Source of the DNA: a virus
IMG/VR virus record: IMGVR_UViG_3300025087_000713
Span: 1-46,252 of that record
Direction: 5' to 3' (one strand)
DNA length: 46,252 nt
Both the position numbers and the translations under genes were made by a program. Of this stretch, positions 9,129 to 17,678 are shown in pieces (the stretch's first letter is position 1; every line of letters begins with the position of its first letter). The notes under the pieces are model-generated. The model did not search any database. It was not told the origin of the DNA and saw only the letters and a program-made list of their open reading frames with translations.

Positions 9129-9571
9129 TGTATGGTTTGAGAATCAGAACAGTTAGTTTATCTCTTGGAAGTTTCTGTGATTTTTTCATTCCAGACGAAG
9201 ATATGCCAGCTGAAGTAAACACTCGTGGCTATGAAGTTTTCAGAGATGATTTACGTGCACCAAATGGAAATACGTTCAGCTATGATAAAGGGCGTGTTAA
9301 AACTTGGAGCTTAAACTTTGAAGCTATATCCACAAGAACAAAGGATTTAGTTGAGCATTCTGACCACGGTTGGCTGGGTAAACAACAAGTATCAGTTATA
9401 TTCTTTGGAACTGAGGTAACTGGAACTACTCAATCACCTGGAACATATTCAGCTTCACAGGTATGGGGAACTGGCTATGTTCGTCTTCAGAAAGCACCTG
9501 ATGAAGTTATGTTTGATGCTTGGAATCTCGGAATTACTATAACACAATTTGGAACTAATCAAAGTTTTTAA
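9128..9571 (+). CDS. Probable distal tail protein
   Basis: This 147-residue protein starts on the last base of the tape measure stop (TAATG). It contains an FSYDKGRVKTWSLNFEAIS segment that resembles distal-tail or minor tail proteins capping the tube, and it is otherwise beta-rich. Being the first gene after the tape measure supports a role at the tail end, where a ring would join the tube to the tip complex. The protein is shorter than most Dit proteins, so it may hold only the ring domain. Confidence 0.5.
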   Translation: MYGLRIRTVSLSLGSFCDFFIPDEDMPAEVNTRGYEVFRDDLRAPNGNTFSYDKGRVKTWSLNFEAISTRTKDLVEHSDHGWLGKQQVSVIFFGTEVTGTTQSPGTYSASQVWGTGYVRLQKAPDEVMFDAWNLGITITQFGTNQSF

Positions 9572-9581
9572 GGAGAGTCTT

Positions 9582-10082
9582 ATGTTTGATACACTACCAA
9601 AAATACACGGTCATTTGGAAGTATACAAAATTACTTCTGGTGGCGAGCGATTGAGAATGTATGGAAAAAAGAACACAATCAATGTTGACTTATATACAGC
9701 ATTACGTAATTCATTGCTGACAAGAGCCAACGAGATTGCTGTTGATGCGATTGCTTGGGGTTCTTGGAAAGACCCATCAGCTGGTTCGTTTGTTGATTCC
9801 GACTACGCTGGAACAACAGGTGCTGGAACTCAAGGAGCTTTAATTCAATCACAAGTTGGTTCAATTGCTGCAAAGTTTAGTGGAACATTCAGCTTTTCTT
9901 CCACAAAACAAATCAATTTCTTTGAATTGGGTGACGGATATGTGCCAGCTGCTGGTGGTGTAACTGAGCTATTTACTAATAGGTATTGTTATGACAACTC
10001 ACTTCTCACAGGTTCAACCTATCTTACTTATGAAAATGGTGAGTCGTTAATCGTGGACTGGACAATAACAGTTGGCTCTTAA
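9582..10082 (+). CDS. Tail tip structural protein, unknown
   Basis: This 166-residue protein starts at the ATG behind AGGAGAG rather than at an upstream in-frame codon overlapping the previous gene. It has KIHGHLEVYKI near the start and a YGKKNTINVDLY segment, then glycine/threonine-rich beta regions. No membrane segment or enzyme motif is visible. It lies between the distal tail candidate and the tail hub and is probably part of the tail tip. An HNH gene has been inserted right behind it. Confidence 0.5.
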   Translation: MFDTLPKIHGHLEVYKITSGGERLRMYGKKNTINVDLYTALRNSLLTRANEIAVDAIAWGSWKDPSAGSFVDSDYAGTTGAGTQGALIQSQVGSIAAKFSGTFSFSSTKQINFFELGDGYVPAAGGVTELFTNRYCYDNSLLTGSTYLTYENGESLIVDWTITVGS

Positions 10083-10099
10083 TTTAACAGCAAACTAAT

Positions 10100-10543
10100 A
10101 TGAGCTTAAAAAATATTGTTTTCAAACAGTTGTCTTCCAGAAGAAAAGAATACCTAAATAATTGGAAGAAAACTGAAAGAGATTCAAATAGAGAAAAATA
10201 TAATCAATATAATCGTGATTATTATTCATCTACTGGAAAAAACAAGAAAAAAGAATATCATGAATCTCCAAAAGGCAGGTTTGATTCCTATAAACAAAAT
10301 GCAAAGAAACGAGATATTGAGTTTTGTTTAACATTTGAACAATTTGTTAATTATTGGAATTCAAAATGTTCTTATTGTGGTGAAGAAATAAATGGAATTG
10401 GTTTAGATAGAATTAACAATAATCTTGGATATATTGATGGTAACGTTACGCCATGTTGTTATTCATGTAATTGGATGAAAAGAGATATGACAAAAGAGGA
10501 GTTTTTACAAAAATGCAGAAAAATTTTAAGTTTTTGTGGATGA
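10100..10543 (+). CDS. HNH homing-type endonuclease, second copy
   Basis: This 147-residue protein has a very basic N-terminal half (residues 1-75, rich in K, R, N and Y) that likely binds DNA. A zinc-bound HNH domain follows: CSYC near 96, INGIGLDRIN, NVTPCC and CNWM. The nuclease half is clearly related to the protein at 3184-3516, which lacks the long basic N-terminus. It interrupts the tail-tip genes. Its 3' end overlaps the start of the lipoprotein gene by 31 bases, so the two may have arrived together. Confidence 0.85.
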   Translation: MSLKNIVFKQLSSRRKEYLNNWKKTERDSNREKYNQYNRDYYSSTGKNKKKEYHESPKGRFDSYKQNAKKRDIEFCLTFEQFVNYWNSKCSYCGEEINGIGLDRINNNLGYIDGNVTPCCYSCNWMKRDMTKEEFLQKCRKILSFCG

Positions 10544-10770
10544 TACTTTCACTATTGGCTCTTAGTTGTAATGATAATCCAGTTACCTATAAAACAATTA
10601 TTCACGAACATACCGATATTGTTTTAACTTTAACCCATTTTGATGGAAGAAGTGGTAGCTGGATAAATCCAGATGATACTATTTGGATTGCAAGATACGA
10701 AGGTTTGGACAAAATCTCTGAAATAACATTAAAAACAAGTAAAAATGTTGTTGTCATAAGGTTGTATTAG
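10513..10770 (+). CDS. Small lipoprotein, candidate superinfection-exclusion factor
   Basis: This 85-residue protein has a textbook lipoprotein signal: basic start (MQKNFK), hydrophobic core (FLWMILSLLAL) and lipobox LALSC with the lipidated cysteine at residue 19. I chose the ATG at 10513, with GGAG 11 bases upstream, because longer in-frame starts would bury the signal peptide. The mature part (about 67 residues) is beta-rich and would be anchored in a host membrane. It lies just before the tail hub gene, as phage T5 places its receptor-blocking lipoprotein Llp beside its receptor-binding gene. Blocking of reinfection is therefore a plausible inference, with no sequence match claimed. Confidence 0.65.
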   Translation: MQKNFKFLWMILSLLALSCNDNPVTYKTIIHEHTDIVLTLTHFDGRSGSWINPDDTIWIARYEGLDKISEITLKTSKNVVVIRLY

Positions 10771-10771
10771 T

Positions 10772-13558
10772 ATGCCAAGAGCTTGGACGTTTGATGTTGA
10801 TTCTTATCCAATATTTGAAGAGTATGGAACTTTTGCACAAGCCAGAGCCATGCTTGAGAATTTGTATGCAATTCAAATAAAATCAAATGGAACTGTTATT
10901 GGAACTGGTTATTATCCAAATGGTGATTTTGGCTGGATAGCTAATGCTGATTCAAATGCAACAATGAGTTTTACTGTCACAAAAAGACAAAAGTCATATT
11001 TTAACAGTTACGTCAGAGTTGATGAGAATGATTATGCACAAAATAGTTATATAAATCGTGGCGATTCATTATTCCTCAGTTTCAGAGGTGTGGGTGGTGG
11101 TGAAGTTGGAACTTTTTACAAATTCTTTTTTCCTGAAATTCAAGAATACTCTGCTGTTGATTTATATGTTGGCACAAAAGGTGAAACTTATTATGATTCA
11201 GCATATGCTACATTAGCTTGTGGTTATGTCGGAACAAGAACAATATCTGATGTAGCAACAGTTTATGAATCAAAAACTCGTAAAGGTAACACCAATCTTT
11301 TTGAAGATGTTTTCTTACGTGAAAACATTCGTTGGAGTCCCAGAAAATACTTTGAGAACTTTTCAGCATCTGACTATATAAACACAATTTCAGTTAAGCT
11401 TCAATCTGGAACTTCTTGGTTATTCGCACCTGATTATCGCATTCTTGTTGACTTAAACAATTCTGGTGAATTTGCAACAACCAATTGGCATGAAAGAGTA
11501 ATTGATTATGGGAATGTAGATAAAGCTCAAAAACATTGGTCTGGAAATTACGAAGTGTCAGAGTGGAGTCCGACATTTGCCGACCCATACAATGAAATGT
11601 ACGGCTCACTCTACACTTCGTCTATTGATGGTCGTGATAAATTGATAATGATGCGTGCTATGGTTAAAGACAGACCTTTAATTTGGCATACTCAATTTAC
11701 AGGAAGAATCAAGCAAACATCTTGGAAAGATGGTAAATTAACAGTAAAAGCTCAAGATGAAATTCGTGGTTTACCTGATAATGAATTTGTTTACGACTAT
11801 CAGAATCTTGGCACTGTCATTTCTGGGAAAAGCTATGGTGTTGTAAAAGCAATTGTTGGCACTGAAGTAATGTTTGACGACAAAGGTGAAGTTAGTTACA
11901 TTGTCCGCAAACAGAAAACAAGTGCTAATTGGTTCAACATTGCTTGGAATACTGTTCTTGCGGCTCATTCAGCTGTTAGTGGAAATTTTGTTGGAGTTGG
12001 TTTATCTGGATTGAATATAGCTGTTGAGCTTGGCAAAGGTGGAGAGAAGATAACAAACTCCTACACTCAAATTCAGGATGACAATTTGATTCCTGATGAT
12101 TCTGTATTTGGTGGAGTTTTGAAATTCTTTGGCGGTAGTTTTGCTGGAACAGCGGACAACAAAAATTCACCATTATATCAATCAAAAGAATATCGTGCTG
12201 TTGGCGGAACTTTTGTAAATGGTCTTTATGCTACATTATCTTTTGATGATGTTTCTGGTATAAAGATTGGTGATTATGTTTATGCAAGAAAACCTTTACT
12301 GTTTTCTGGAAATCCAAACGAAGTAATCAGAGCTATTCTTTGTGGTTCTAATATCACAAACAAGTATAGTTATCCAAGTGTAGCAACTGTTGGAGATGAA
12401 GTTACTAAGTCATGGTTTGGAAGAAACGCAAAGGTAGTTTCAAAGAATGATTTTGATTCTAACTGGAATTCAGAATTTTCTCCATTAGCTCAAATGTCAA
12501 TATGGAGAATTGTTGATGAATCATCTCCGTTTGAAGAAATTAAAAAGATTGCTGAGTCCTGTCAATTTTATTTCTACATCAATGCTGATAATAAATTTGC
12601 TGTTTCAGTTTTGAATGGTAAAGATGTATTAAAAACAGCTACAAACATAAGTACATACTCTCAAACCTATGGAAATATCCTTGATGGTTTTGAGTTTAAT
12701 CGTTCAACAGAAGATGCTTATGGCGGGTTGACATATAGATATGGATTTGATGAAAAAAGAAATACTTTTTCAAAGAAAATTGAATTGTATAATAAATACA
12801 GCCAATTTGCTGGTAAACCAAAAGAAATTGAAGCATATTGGATAAATGATGACGATGACGCTTATGTATTGGCTCATCGTGCTTTGATGCGGTATGGAAC
12901 TGGTGTTGATACTGCAAGAATTCCAACAAGTTTATATGGTATTCTGAATAATGTTGGAGATTTGATTAGAGTTCAACATACTTATGGTTCATTAAACTAC
13001 AATACCTTTGAAATAGTTTCTCAAGGTAAACGCTTTGGAAATTCTGAGATAAGCTTTGATGCTGAATCCGTTGAATATGTTAATGCTCAAGGAATTGCTG
13101 AGTGGGGTAATGGATTTGGAACTTATGTTTCAACTTCTAAAAATACTTGGAGTTGTGTCGGGCGGAATGGGGATAGTATTGGAACGGTTGGAACGCTTTC
13201 GTCAGCAATAACTGTATTTGGAACTTATGTCTCAATTACTGGCGACAAGAGTGCATATAGCAATAGATATGTGTGCTTTGGTTCTAATTCTTTTGGAAGA
13301 GTTGAGATTGCGGCATTGAGATTTTTGTCGAGATTTGGTGGAATTACAACATTTGCAATGACTCGTGGTCTTTTTAATACAGTTTCAAGACCATTGGTTG
13401 CTGGCGACAGTGTCTATGATTGTGGTCCAATATCATTAAAAGCTGGATATACGACAGTGACACGTGAAGGACTTCAGCCGAATAGTATTTCTGGAATACA
13501 GTTTGCTACAACTCAAGGTATAAATACAGCAATTGGAACATCATTTAGGTTTTTCTAA
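10772..13558 (+). CDS. Tail hub / tip protein
   Basis: This 928-residue protein is the second largest in the window. The middle has hub-like features: PFEEIKKIAESCQFYFYINADNK near 585-610, followed by a NILDGFEF segment and GDLIRVQHTYGS near 735. These resemble baseplate-hub and central-tip proteins, in which such segments build the ring around the tail end. The C-terminal 150 residues are glycine/serine/threonine-rich and could form the host-facing part. It begins one base after the lipoprotein stop, and its stop overlaps the next ATG. No peptidase motif was recognised. Confidence 0.65.
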   Translation: MPRAWTFDVDSYPIFEEYGTFAQARAMLENLYAIQIKSNGTVIGTGYYPNGDFGWIANADSNATMSFTVTKRQKSYFNSYVRVDENDYAQNSYINRGDSLFLSFRGVGGGEVGTFYKFFFPEIQEYSAVDLYVGTKGETYYDSAYATLACGYVGTRTISDVATVYESKTRKGNTNLFEDVFLRENIRWSPRKYFENFSASDYINTISVKLQSGTSWLFAPDYRILVDLNNSGEFATTNWHERVIDYGNVDKAQKHWSGNYEVSEWSPTFADPYNEMYGSLYTSSIDGRDKLIMMRAMVKDRPLIWHTQFTGRIKQTSWKDGKLTVKAQDEIRGLPDNEFVYDYQNLGTVISGKSYGVVKAIVGTEVMFDDKGEVSYIVRKQKTSANWFNIAWNTVLAAHSAVSGNFVGVGLSGLNIAVELGKGGEKITNSYTQIQDDNLIPDDSVFGGVLKFFGGSFAGTADNKNSPLYQSKEYRAVGGTFVNGLYATLSFDDVSGIKIGDYVYARKPLLFSGNPNEVIRAILCGSNITNKYSYPSVATVGDEVTKSWFGRNAKVVSKNDFDSNWNSEFSPLAQMSIWRIVDESSPFEEIKKIAESCQFYFYINADNKFAVSVLNGKDVLKTATNISTYSQTYGNILDGFEFNRSTEDAYGGLTYRYGFDEKRNTFSKKIELYNKYSQFAGKPKEIEAYWINDDDDAYVLAHRALMRYGTGVDTARIPTSLYGILNNVGDLIRVQHTYGSLNYNTFEIVSQGKRFGNSEISFDAESVEYVNAQGIAEWGNGFGTYVSTSKNTWSCVGRNGDSIGTVGTLSSAITVFGTYVSITGDKSAYSNRYVCFGSNSFGRVEIAALRFLSRFGGITTFAMTRGLFNTVSRPLVAGDSVYDCGPISLKAGYTTVTREGLQPNSISGIQFATTQGINTAIGTSFRFF

Positions 13559-13998
13559 TGACATTTGCAACTTACGCATCAGATTACAACCCTTGGACTC
13601 CATCAGTATTATTGCCAGAACCTAATGATTCAATAACTTGGGATTGGTATGATACTGTTGCACAGTTTTCTCAAAGACTAAGGAAAACTGTTAGTATTGT
13701 TCCAGAATTAGTTTATGGAGAAGTTTATGCGTTTGACTATTCTGCTTTGGGTTGTGATTTCTTTCCACCAATTTTGAAAGCATATTATTCAGCTGGAACA
13801 GATGCTAATGGTCCTTGGCGACAGTTCGATTTTTATAACACTATATTCAATGGAACAGCGGCTAAGATTGGAAGAACAGGAAATATAGGAAGTTATGCCA
13901 GAGATTATATCCAATTTTATGATATTGGATTGGGTAGTTGTAATGTTTTAATCAATGTAAATCAAACTCTCTATTGGAAATTTATAGCTTATATGTGA
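13558..13998 (+). CDS. Tail-tip accessory protein (paralog 1)
   Basis: This 146-residue protein starts at an ATG overlapping the hub gene stop (TAATG). It has a PEPNDSITWDWYDTVAQFSQ opening helix region, an FPPILKAYY strand near the middle, and ends in LYWKFIAYM. The next gene shows the same plan (PEDGDNITLMW at the start, YPPSVFLYH in the middle, VYYRVIGA at the end), so the two appear to be diverged copies. Both probably decorate the tail tip or fibres. Confidence 0.5.
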   Translation: MTFATYASDYNPWTPSVLLPEPNDSITWDWYDTVAQFSQRLRKTVSIVPELVYGEVYAFDYSALGCDFFPPILKAYYSAGTDANGPWRQFDFYNTIFNGTAAKIGRTGNIGSYARDYIQFYDIGLGSCNVLINVNQTLYWKFIAYM

Positions 13999-13999
13999 T

Positions 14000-14431
14000 A
14001 TGGAAAACATTGATTTTGGAAATACATATTTCTCCACAAAGGGTATGATGCCTGAAGATGGCGATAATATCACTTTAATGTGGGCAAGAAAGCTTGTCAA
14101 AAATCTTGCTAATGCTTACGGTATTATTGGAACTGTTAATTTCAATAATGGTCGTGGTTATCGAACTATCAATTTGCAATTGACAAAACGATATCAATAT
14201 CCACCTTCAGTATTTCTATACCATAAAGCCAGCAATGGATTATTGGCTATGCCAATAGAAACTACTCCGCCAATTGGGGAATTTAATACTATTATTGACA
14301 ATAAACAGTATGAAATTTTCTTCAAAAGTGCAAGAAAAAATTTGTGGGCAATTATCAATGGTGACGCTTTGACAATACTAAATGCGAGCACAGATACAAC
14401 GTATGTTTATTATAGAGTGATAGGTGCTTAA
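14000..14431 (+). CDS. Tail-tip accessory protein (paralog 2)
   Basis: This 143-residue protein follows its probable paralog with a one-base gap. Shared features are the acidic PE--D-IT opening, an aromatic PP strand in the middle and an aromatic beta end. No enzyme motif or membrane segment is visible. Its stop overlaps the ATG of the next tail gene. Placement at the end of the tail operon suggests a host-contact or tip-trimming structural role; this is inference. Confidence 0.5.
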   Translation: MENIDFGNTYFSTKGMMPEDGDNITLMWARKLVKNLANAYGIIGTVNFNNGRGYRTINLQLTKRYQYPPSVFLYHKASNGLLAMPIETTPPIGEFNTIIDNKQYEIFFKSARKNLWAIINGDALTILNASTDTTYVYYRVIGA

Positions 14432-15024
14432 TGGCTTATGATATTTCCATAAATCCAAAAAGTCCAAATCAATTCACTGGTTGGACATCTTTACCTGTTC
14501 AATTACCACAGATAAGTGCTATTGGAACTGTGTTTGAGATGCCAGCTGGATGGGGAACAAACATTGGAAAAATCGCTGGAAGAGCCAAAGGATTTGCTGG
14601 AATTGGAACTGTAAGGAAGGATTCAAATGCAACAGTATTTTTTCCTGAAGGTTTTAGTGATACACCTATTGTTGACATACAAATAATGGCACCAACAGGA
14701 TTTTCGCAATTGGACGATATGGGATACAGTCCAAAACCTTCTGGTAGTCCTTGGTTTGATATTGCAAAAACTATACTGTTTACTGGTGATAGAAATCAAA
14801 TATACAGCAGTCAAAGATTTGTACACAAACTACGTGAACGTAGAGATGTTCCAGTGAAATTAACTGTTTTCAATACAAACAATGGATTTGCACTGGAACA
14901 TGACCACGCTAACTTTTCAGTTTATGCAGTAAATCCTGTTGGAATTGATGAATATATTCCATATGGTGAATTTGATGGAAGAGTGCTGGATACCATATTC
15001 ATTTGGCACGCTTTTGGAGTTTAA
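14431..15024 (+). CDS. Tail-tip or fibre protein, last gene of the rightward arm
   Basis: This 197-residue protein starts at TAATG with the previous gene. It has a small-residue-rich N-terminus (GKIAGRAKGFAGIGT), then DTPIVDIQIMAPTGF, again a variant of the strand seen in the two genes before. An LEHDHANFSVYAV strand with histidines lies near the end. Its TAA overlaps the TAA of the leftward operon by 3-4 bases, with no terminator between them. Confidence 0.5.
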   Translation: MAYDISINPKSPNQFTGWTSLPVQLPQISAIGTVFEMPAGWGTNIGKIAGRAKGFAGIGTVRKDSNATVFFPEGFSDTPIVDIQIMAPTGFSQLDDMGYSPKPSGSPWFDIAKTILFTGDRNQIYSSQRFVHKLRERRDVPVKLTVFNTNNGFALEHDHANFSVYAVNPVGIDEYIPYGEFDGRVLDTIFIWHAFGV

Positions 15025-15290
15025 TCTTCTTCAATCTCAGTTGATTGACATTCATTACAAAGTTCACCCACTAATGACTTGAACAATGTTTCCTTTGGAA
15101 CCCAAGTTCCACATTGGTCACATTGTTCAAGTCCAGTCTGTTCTTCAAGTCTGAACCGCAATAATTCACGGTCATCTTTGTCGATTTCAAGACCGTAAAC
15201 TTCCATTATATCTTCGATTGATATTGACCGACCTTCTAAGTCAGAACAGATTTCATCAATCTTTTCTTGAGGAATTTCGCTGACTTTCAT
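15021..15290 (-). CDS. Small zinc-ribbon protein
   Basis: This 89-residue acidic protein ends in a zinc ribbon: CDQC near 57 and CNEC near 78. The N-terminal half is helical and charged (IPQEKIDEICSDLEGR). It is the last gene of the leftward arm, and its start overlaps the end of the resolvase gene by 4 bases (ATGA-type), so the two are coupled. A role as an adaptor or DNA/RNA-binding accessory of the replication genes is possible, but nothing defines it. Confidence 0.6.
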   Translation of the reverse strand: MKVSEIPQEKIDEICSDLEGRSISIEDIMEVYGLEIDKDDRELLRFRLEEQTGLEQCDQCGTWVPKETLFKSLVGELCNECQSTEIEED

Positions 15291-15964
15291 TCTTTGTATC
15301 CTTCCAATTTATATAAAAAGTCATACAGCATTAAACTTCCAAATTTCTCTTTCAACATCTTTGTAAATCTTCTCTCTTCACAATCAACAATACTCAAACT
15401 CTTTTTACCTTCAGTTGCTTCGATAAGCTGATTGGGTGTAAATTTATATACAACTCCGCCAGCACTACGAACCTGCCAAAGGAAAAACACCACGAATGAT
15501 GTATTGTTTTCCATCCATGACATCTTTTCCAATTGATGTGCTTTAATGCCAACCCGTTCATCATAGACAGGAATTCTCCCTTCTGTCGTTGTTTTTGCTT
15601 CAATGAAAATCGGTTGATTAGTGTCAATTATTCCACCTATGTAATCAAACCCAGTTTTCTTTGTGTACATCATAAAACCTTTTTTCATCTGCTTGGTTTT
15701 TGGGTCAAATCTTGGTGGAATAAATGTTGTTTTTGGAAAGAATTTTTGGATATAAGCAATGTTCAAACTTTCATAAACATGGATAGTTTCTTCCAATTCT
15801 TTCTCAAATGTTGCTCCAATCTTGGCTGTCTTTCCACGTCCACCAGTTAAAGCAGAGTTGAGGGTTGATTCTAATTCCACCTCAACCTGTTTTCTGTCAT
15901 CTTTTGTATTTGGAGTTTTAACAACAGTCCTTCGATTGGCTACATCTTTTAATGAGAAAGCCAT
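15287..15964 (-). CDS. RecU-type Holliday junction resolvase / PD-(D/E)XK nuclease
   Basis: This 225-residue protein carries the RecU-like PD-(D/E)XK core. A conserved E lies in ATFEKELEE (about 53), D107 in DYIGG, and the ExK pair is E122/K124 in IFIEAKTT. A following helix has HQLEKMSWM, and a strand with FVVFFLWQV fits the family. It would cut branched DNA formed during recombination or packaging, matching the RecT and exonuclease genes in the same operon. AAAGGAG precedes the ATG. It overlaps the HD protein stop by one base. Confidence 0.7.
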   Translation of the reverse strand: MAFSLKDVANRRTVVKTPNTKDDRKQVEVELESTLNSALTGGRGKTAKIGATFEKELEETIHVYESLNIAYIQKFFPKTTFIPPRFDPKTKQMKKGFMMYTKKTGFDYIGGIIDTNQPIFIEAKTTTEGRIPVYDERVGIKAHQLEKMSWMENNTSFVVFFLWQVRSAGGVVYKFTPNQLIEATEGKKSLSIVDCEERRFTKMLKEKFGSLMLYDFLYKLEGYKE

Positions 15965-16515
15965 TACAAAACTCCTTTACCAAATAATTTGTGAAACATT
16001 TCAGTGTATTTGATGTATTCAAATCGTTCTTCTTCTTCGGTGTAGTTCAATCTGACAAACTTCGAATTGACATGACTCAATTCGGTCGGAACCCAACTAT
16101 TGTTTACCATCAATTCATTACCTTCCATAGCAAGAGCCATATCATCGTAATGCTTGACAGTTTTCATTGTCTTGTCAAGATAATCTTCAATTCCAAGACG
16201 TTTGAGTAAAGCAAATTGTATTTTGTTCTCAAAATCTTTGAACTTTTTTCCAAGAACTTGCTTTACAGGTCTTGTAATGTCACCAATAAAAGCTTCGTGA
16301 GCATCATGGACCAATGCTAACTTTTGACAATCTTTATCAAATGAGCACAGTTCTGCAACCAGCATTGAATGCTCAGCAACTGTCCAAGAATAATTGGTAT
16401 GACCGTTAAATCTTGGAATTCTTGATAATGGAATTGCAATATCATCAAGAACTATTCGAGAGAAGTCTGGATTTGTAAGGTCTATTTTTTGACCTGAATA
16501 GGTATAGATAATCAT
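15964..16515 (-). CDS. HD-domain phosphohydrolase (5'-nucleotidase-like)
   Basis: This 183-residue protein has the HD-domain pattern of YfbR/5'-deoxynucleotidase-type enzymes. H49 (VAEHS) is followed by HD at 70-71 in ALVHDAHEAFIGDITRPVK, which fits the metal-binding core and the GDI-RPVK motif of the family. A later D in the KHYDDMALAMEG helix could complete the metal site. It probably dephosphorylates nucleoside monophosphates or degrades host nucleotides. Start overlaps the stop of the small membrane gene (ATGA). Confidence 0.75.
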   Translation of the reverse strand: MIIYTYSGQKIDLTNPDFSRIVLDDIAIPLSRIPRFNGHTNYSWTVAEHSMLVAELCSFDKDCQKLALVHDAHEAFIGDITRPVKQVLGKKFKDFENKIQFALLKRLGIEDYLDKTMKTVKHYDDMALAMEGNELMVNNSWVPTELSHVNSKFVRLNYTEEEERFEYIKYTEMFHKLFGKGVL

Positions 16516-16673
16516 GATTTTGACTCCATTATTCTTAATATGATTGCAAATGCTGATACTGAAAAAATTGTTGAAGCATATTTTGCAAATTCATTAAAAG
16601 ATTCAGCGGCAAAATAAGCAATACATACCATAACAAGAGTGTATATTGTTATTATTTTTACAAAAGATTTCAT
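16512..16673 (-). CDS. Small two-helix membrane protein
   Basis: This 53-residue gene fills a gap that would otherwise be empty. It starts at an ATG overlapping the exonuclease stop (ATGA) and its TGA overlaps the HD protein start (ATGA), so both junctions are coupled, which strongly supports a real gene. Two hydrophobic segments are visible, about residues 5-23 (VKIITIYTLVMVCIAYF) and 35-48 (TIFSVSAFAIIL). It is predicted to sit in the host inner membrane. Function unknown. Confidence 0.6.
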   Translation of the reverse strand: MKSFVKIITIYTLVMVCIAYFAAESFNEFAKYASTIFSVSAFAIILRIMESKS

Positions 16674-17374
16674 CTTGAAAAACTCCTTTCATAATGGTGC
16701 ACAAATTTCTTCAGGAGTCTGAAAGTGATTTCGATGTCTCCAATACAATACTCATATACTTCATCTTCTTTTCCTTCTTGAAGATATTTCTTGATGTTTC
16801 TGGAATCCATTGATTTTTCTGGGTATCCAAAGTATCTGCACCACTTTGACATTGAAACATATTGTTGAGCTGAATCGAGATTGGTAATTAATGACAAATC
16901 AGCTAAATGTTGAGCCAAGTCAAAATGACCATCACGAGTGTTTTTGTAATAGGTGGGAAGTTTCAACGGAATATCGTGAAGTGCCGCTCTGAACATGAGA
17001 TATGGAAAGTCAAAGCTTCTTCCATTGAAAGTAACTAAATGCTGATACTTTTCAACAAGAGCTTTGAATTCCATTAACATTGCAAACTCATTACCAAACT
17101 TAATCATTCCGTATTCAACTTTGTTTGCAACAGTCTCCAAGTCTTGCTCATCACGCATAGTGACTTCAGCATATCCAATACAAGCGACACGTGAAGATAA
17201 TGGTGACAATGCCGCTTTGTCAATGAAATTGCGTTTCTTGTCAGCAAGTTCAGCCGCAACTTTCATTGGGTCAACTTTTGACCTTGTTCTGAGATTTTCC
17301 ATAAACGGTTCCAGTGCTTGTTCTGGATTGTCTATGGGAATTGTCTCGATGTCAATTATCAGAAATTTTTCCAT
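16670..17374 (-). CDS. DnaQ-fold 3'-5' exonuclease (PolB-exonuclease-like)
   Basis: This 234-residue protein has a DEDD-type exonuclease plan: DIET at 8-11 (Exo I), FNGRSFDFPYL at 116-126 (Exo II), and YCIGDIEITFRL near 211 (Exo III with D). The spacing and the NGRSFD motif match the PolB-related predicted 3'-5' exonuclease family rather than the epsilon subunit. It would remove nucleotides from 3' ends during replication or recombination. AAAGGA precedes the start. It is one of two DnaQ-fold genes in this operon, and no polymerase gene accompanies them. Confidence 0.8.
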   Translation of the reverse strand: MEKFLIIDIETIPIDNPEQALEPFMENLRTRSKVDPMKVAAELADKKRNFIDKAALSPLSSRVACIGYAEVTMRDEQDLETVANKVEYGMIKFGNEFAMLMEFKALVEKYQHLVTFNGRSFDFPYLMFRAALHDIPLKLPTYYKNTRDGHFDLAQHLADLSLITNLDSAQQYVSMSKWCRYFGYPEKSMDSRNIKKYLQEGKEDEVYEYCIGDIEITFRLLKKFVHHYERSFSR

Positions 17375-17678
17375 GGCTTTTCCTTTTGTATGATGTGAAT
17401 GGATTATGTTCTAACAGCTTTTTCTTTGCAATTTTTCTTGTTTCTGACCAAGGTCTTCCAGGTCTTGGAGTAAAATCCTCAGTCGGAAATAAAACAAAAT
17501 CAACATCTTTTATTGTGATGTGTTTTCCAGTTTCATAATTATACTTGAAACCATCACGTTTTTCTTCAATCCCATATTCTTCAACAAGTTTTGGAAAATC
17601 AATAGAACTTTTGAAGAAATTTTCACCATTATCCATCTCCACAGAATAAGAATTGTTTGGATAAACGGTTATCTTCAT
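17352..17678 (-). CDS. Unknown protein between two exonuclease genes
   Basis: This 108-residue protein is not recognised. It starts with KITVYPNNSYSVEMDNGENFF, predicted beta, and ends in a very basic tail (SYKRKSHGKISDN, preceded by KIAKKKL), which suggests nucleic acid binding. GGGGAG precedes the ATG. Its start overlaps the upstream exonuclease stop by one base, and its end overlaps the next gene by 23 bases. Its position suggests help to the exonucleases. Confidence 0.55.
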   Translation of the reverse strand: MKITVYPNNSYSVEMDNGENFFKSSIDFPKLVEEYGIEEKRDGFKYNYETGKHITIKDVDFVLFPTEDFTPRPGRPWSETRKIAKKKLLEHNPFTSYKRKSHGKISDN

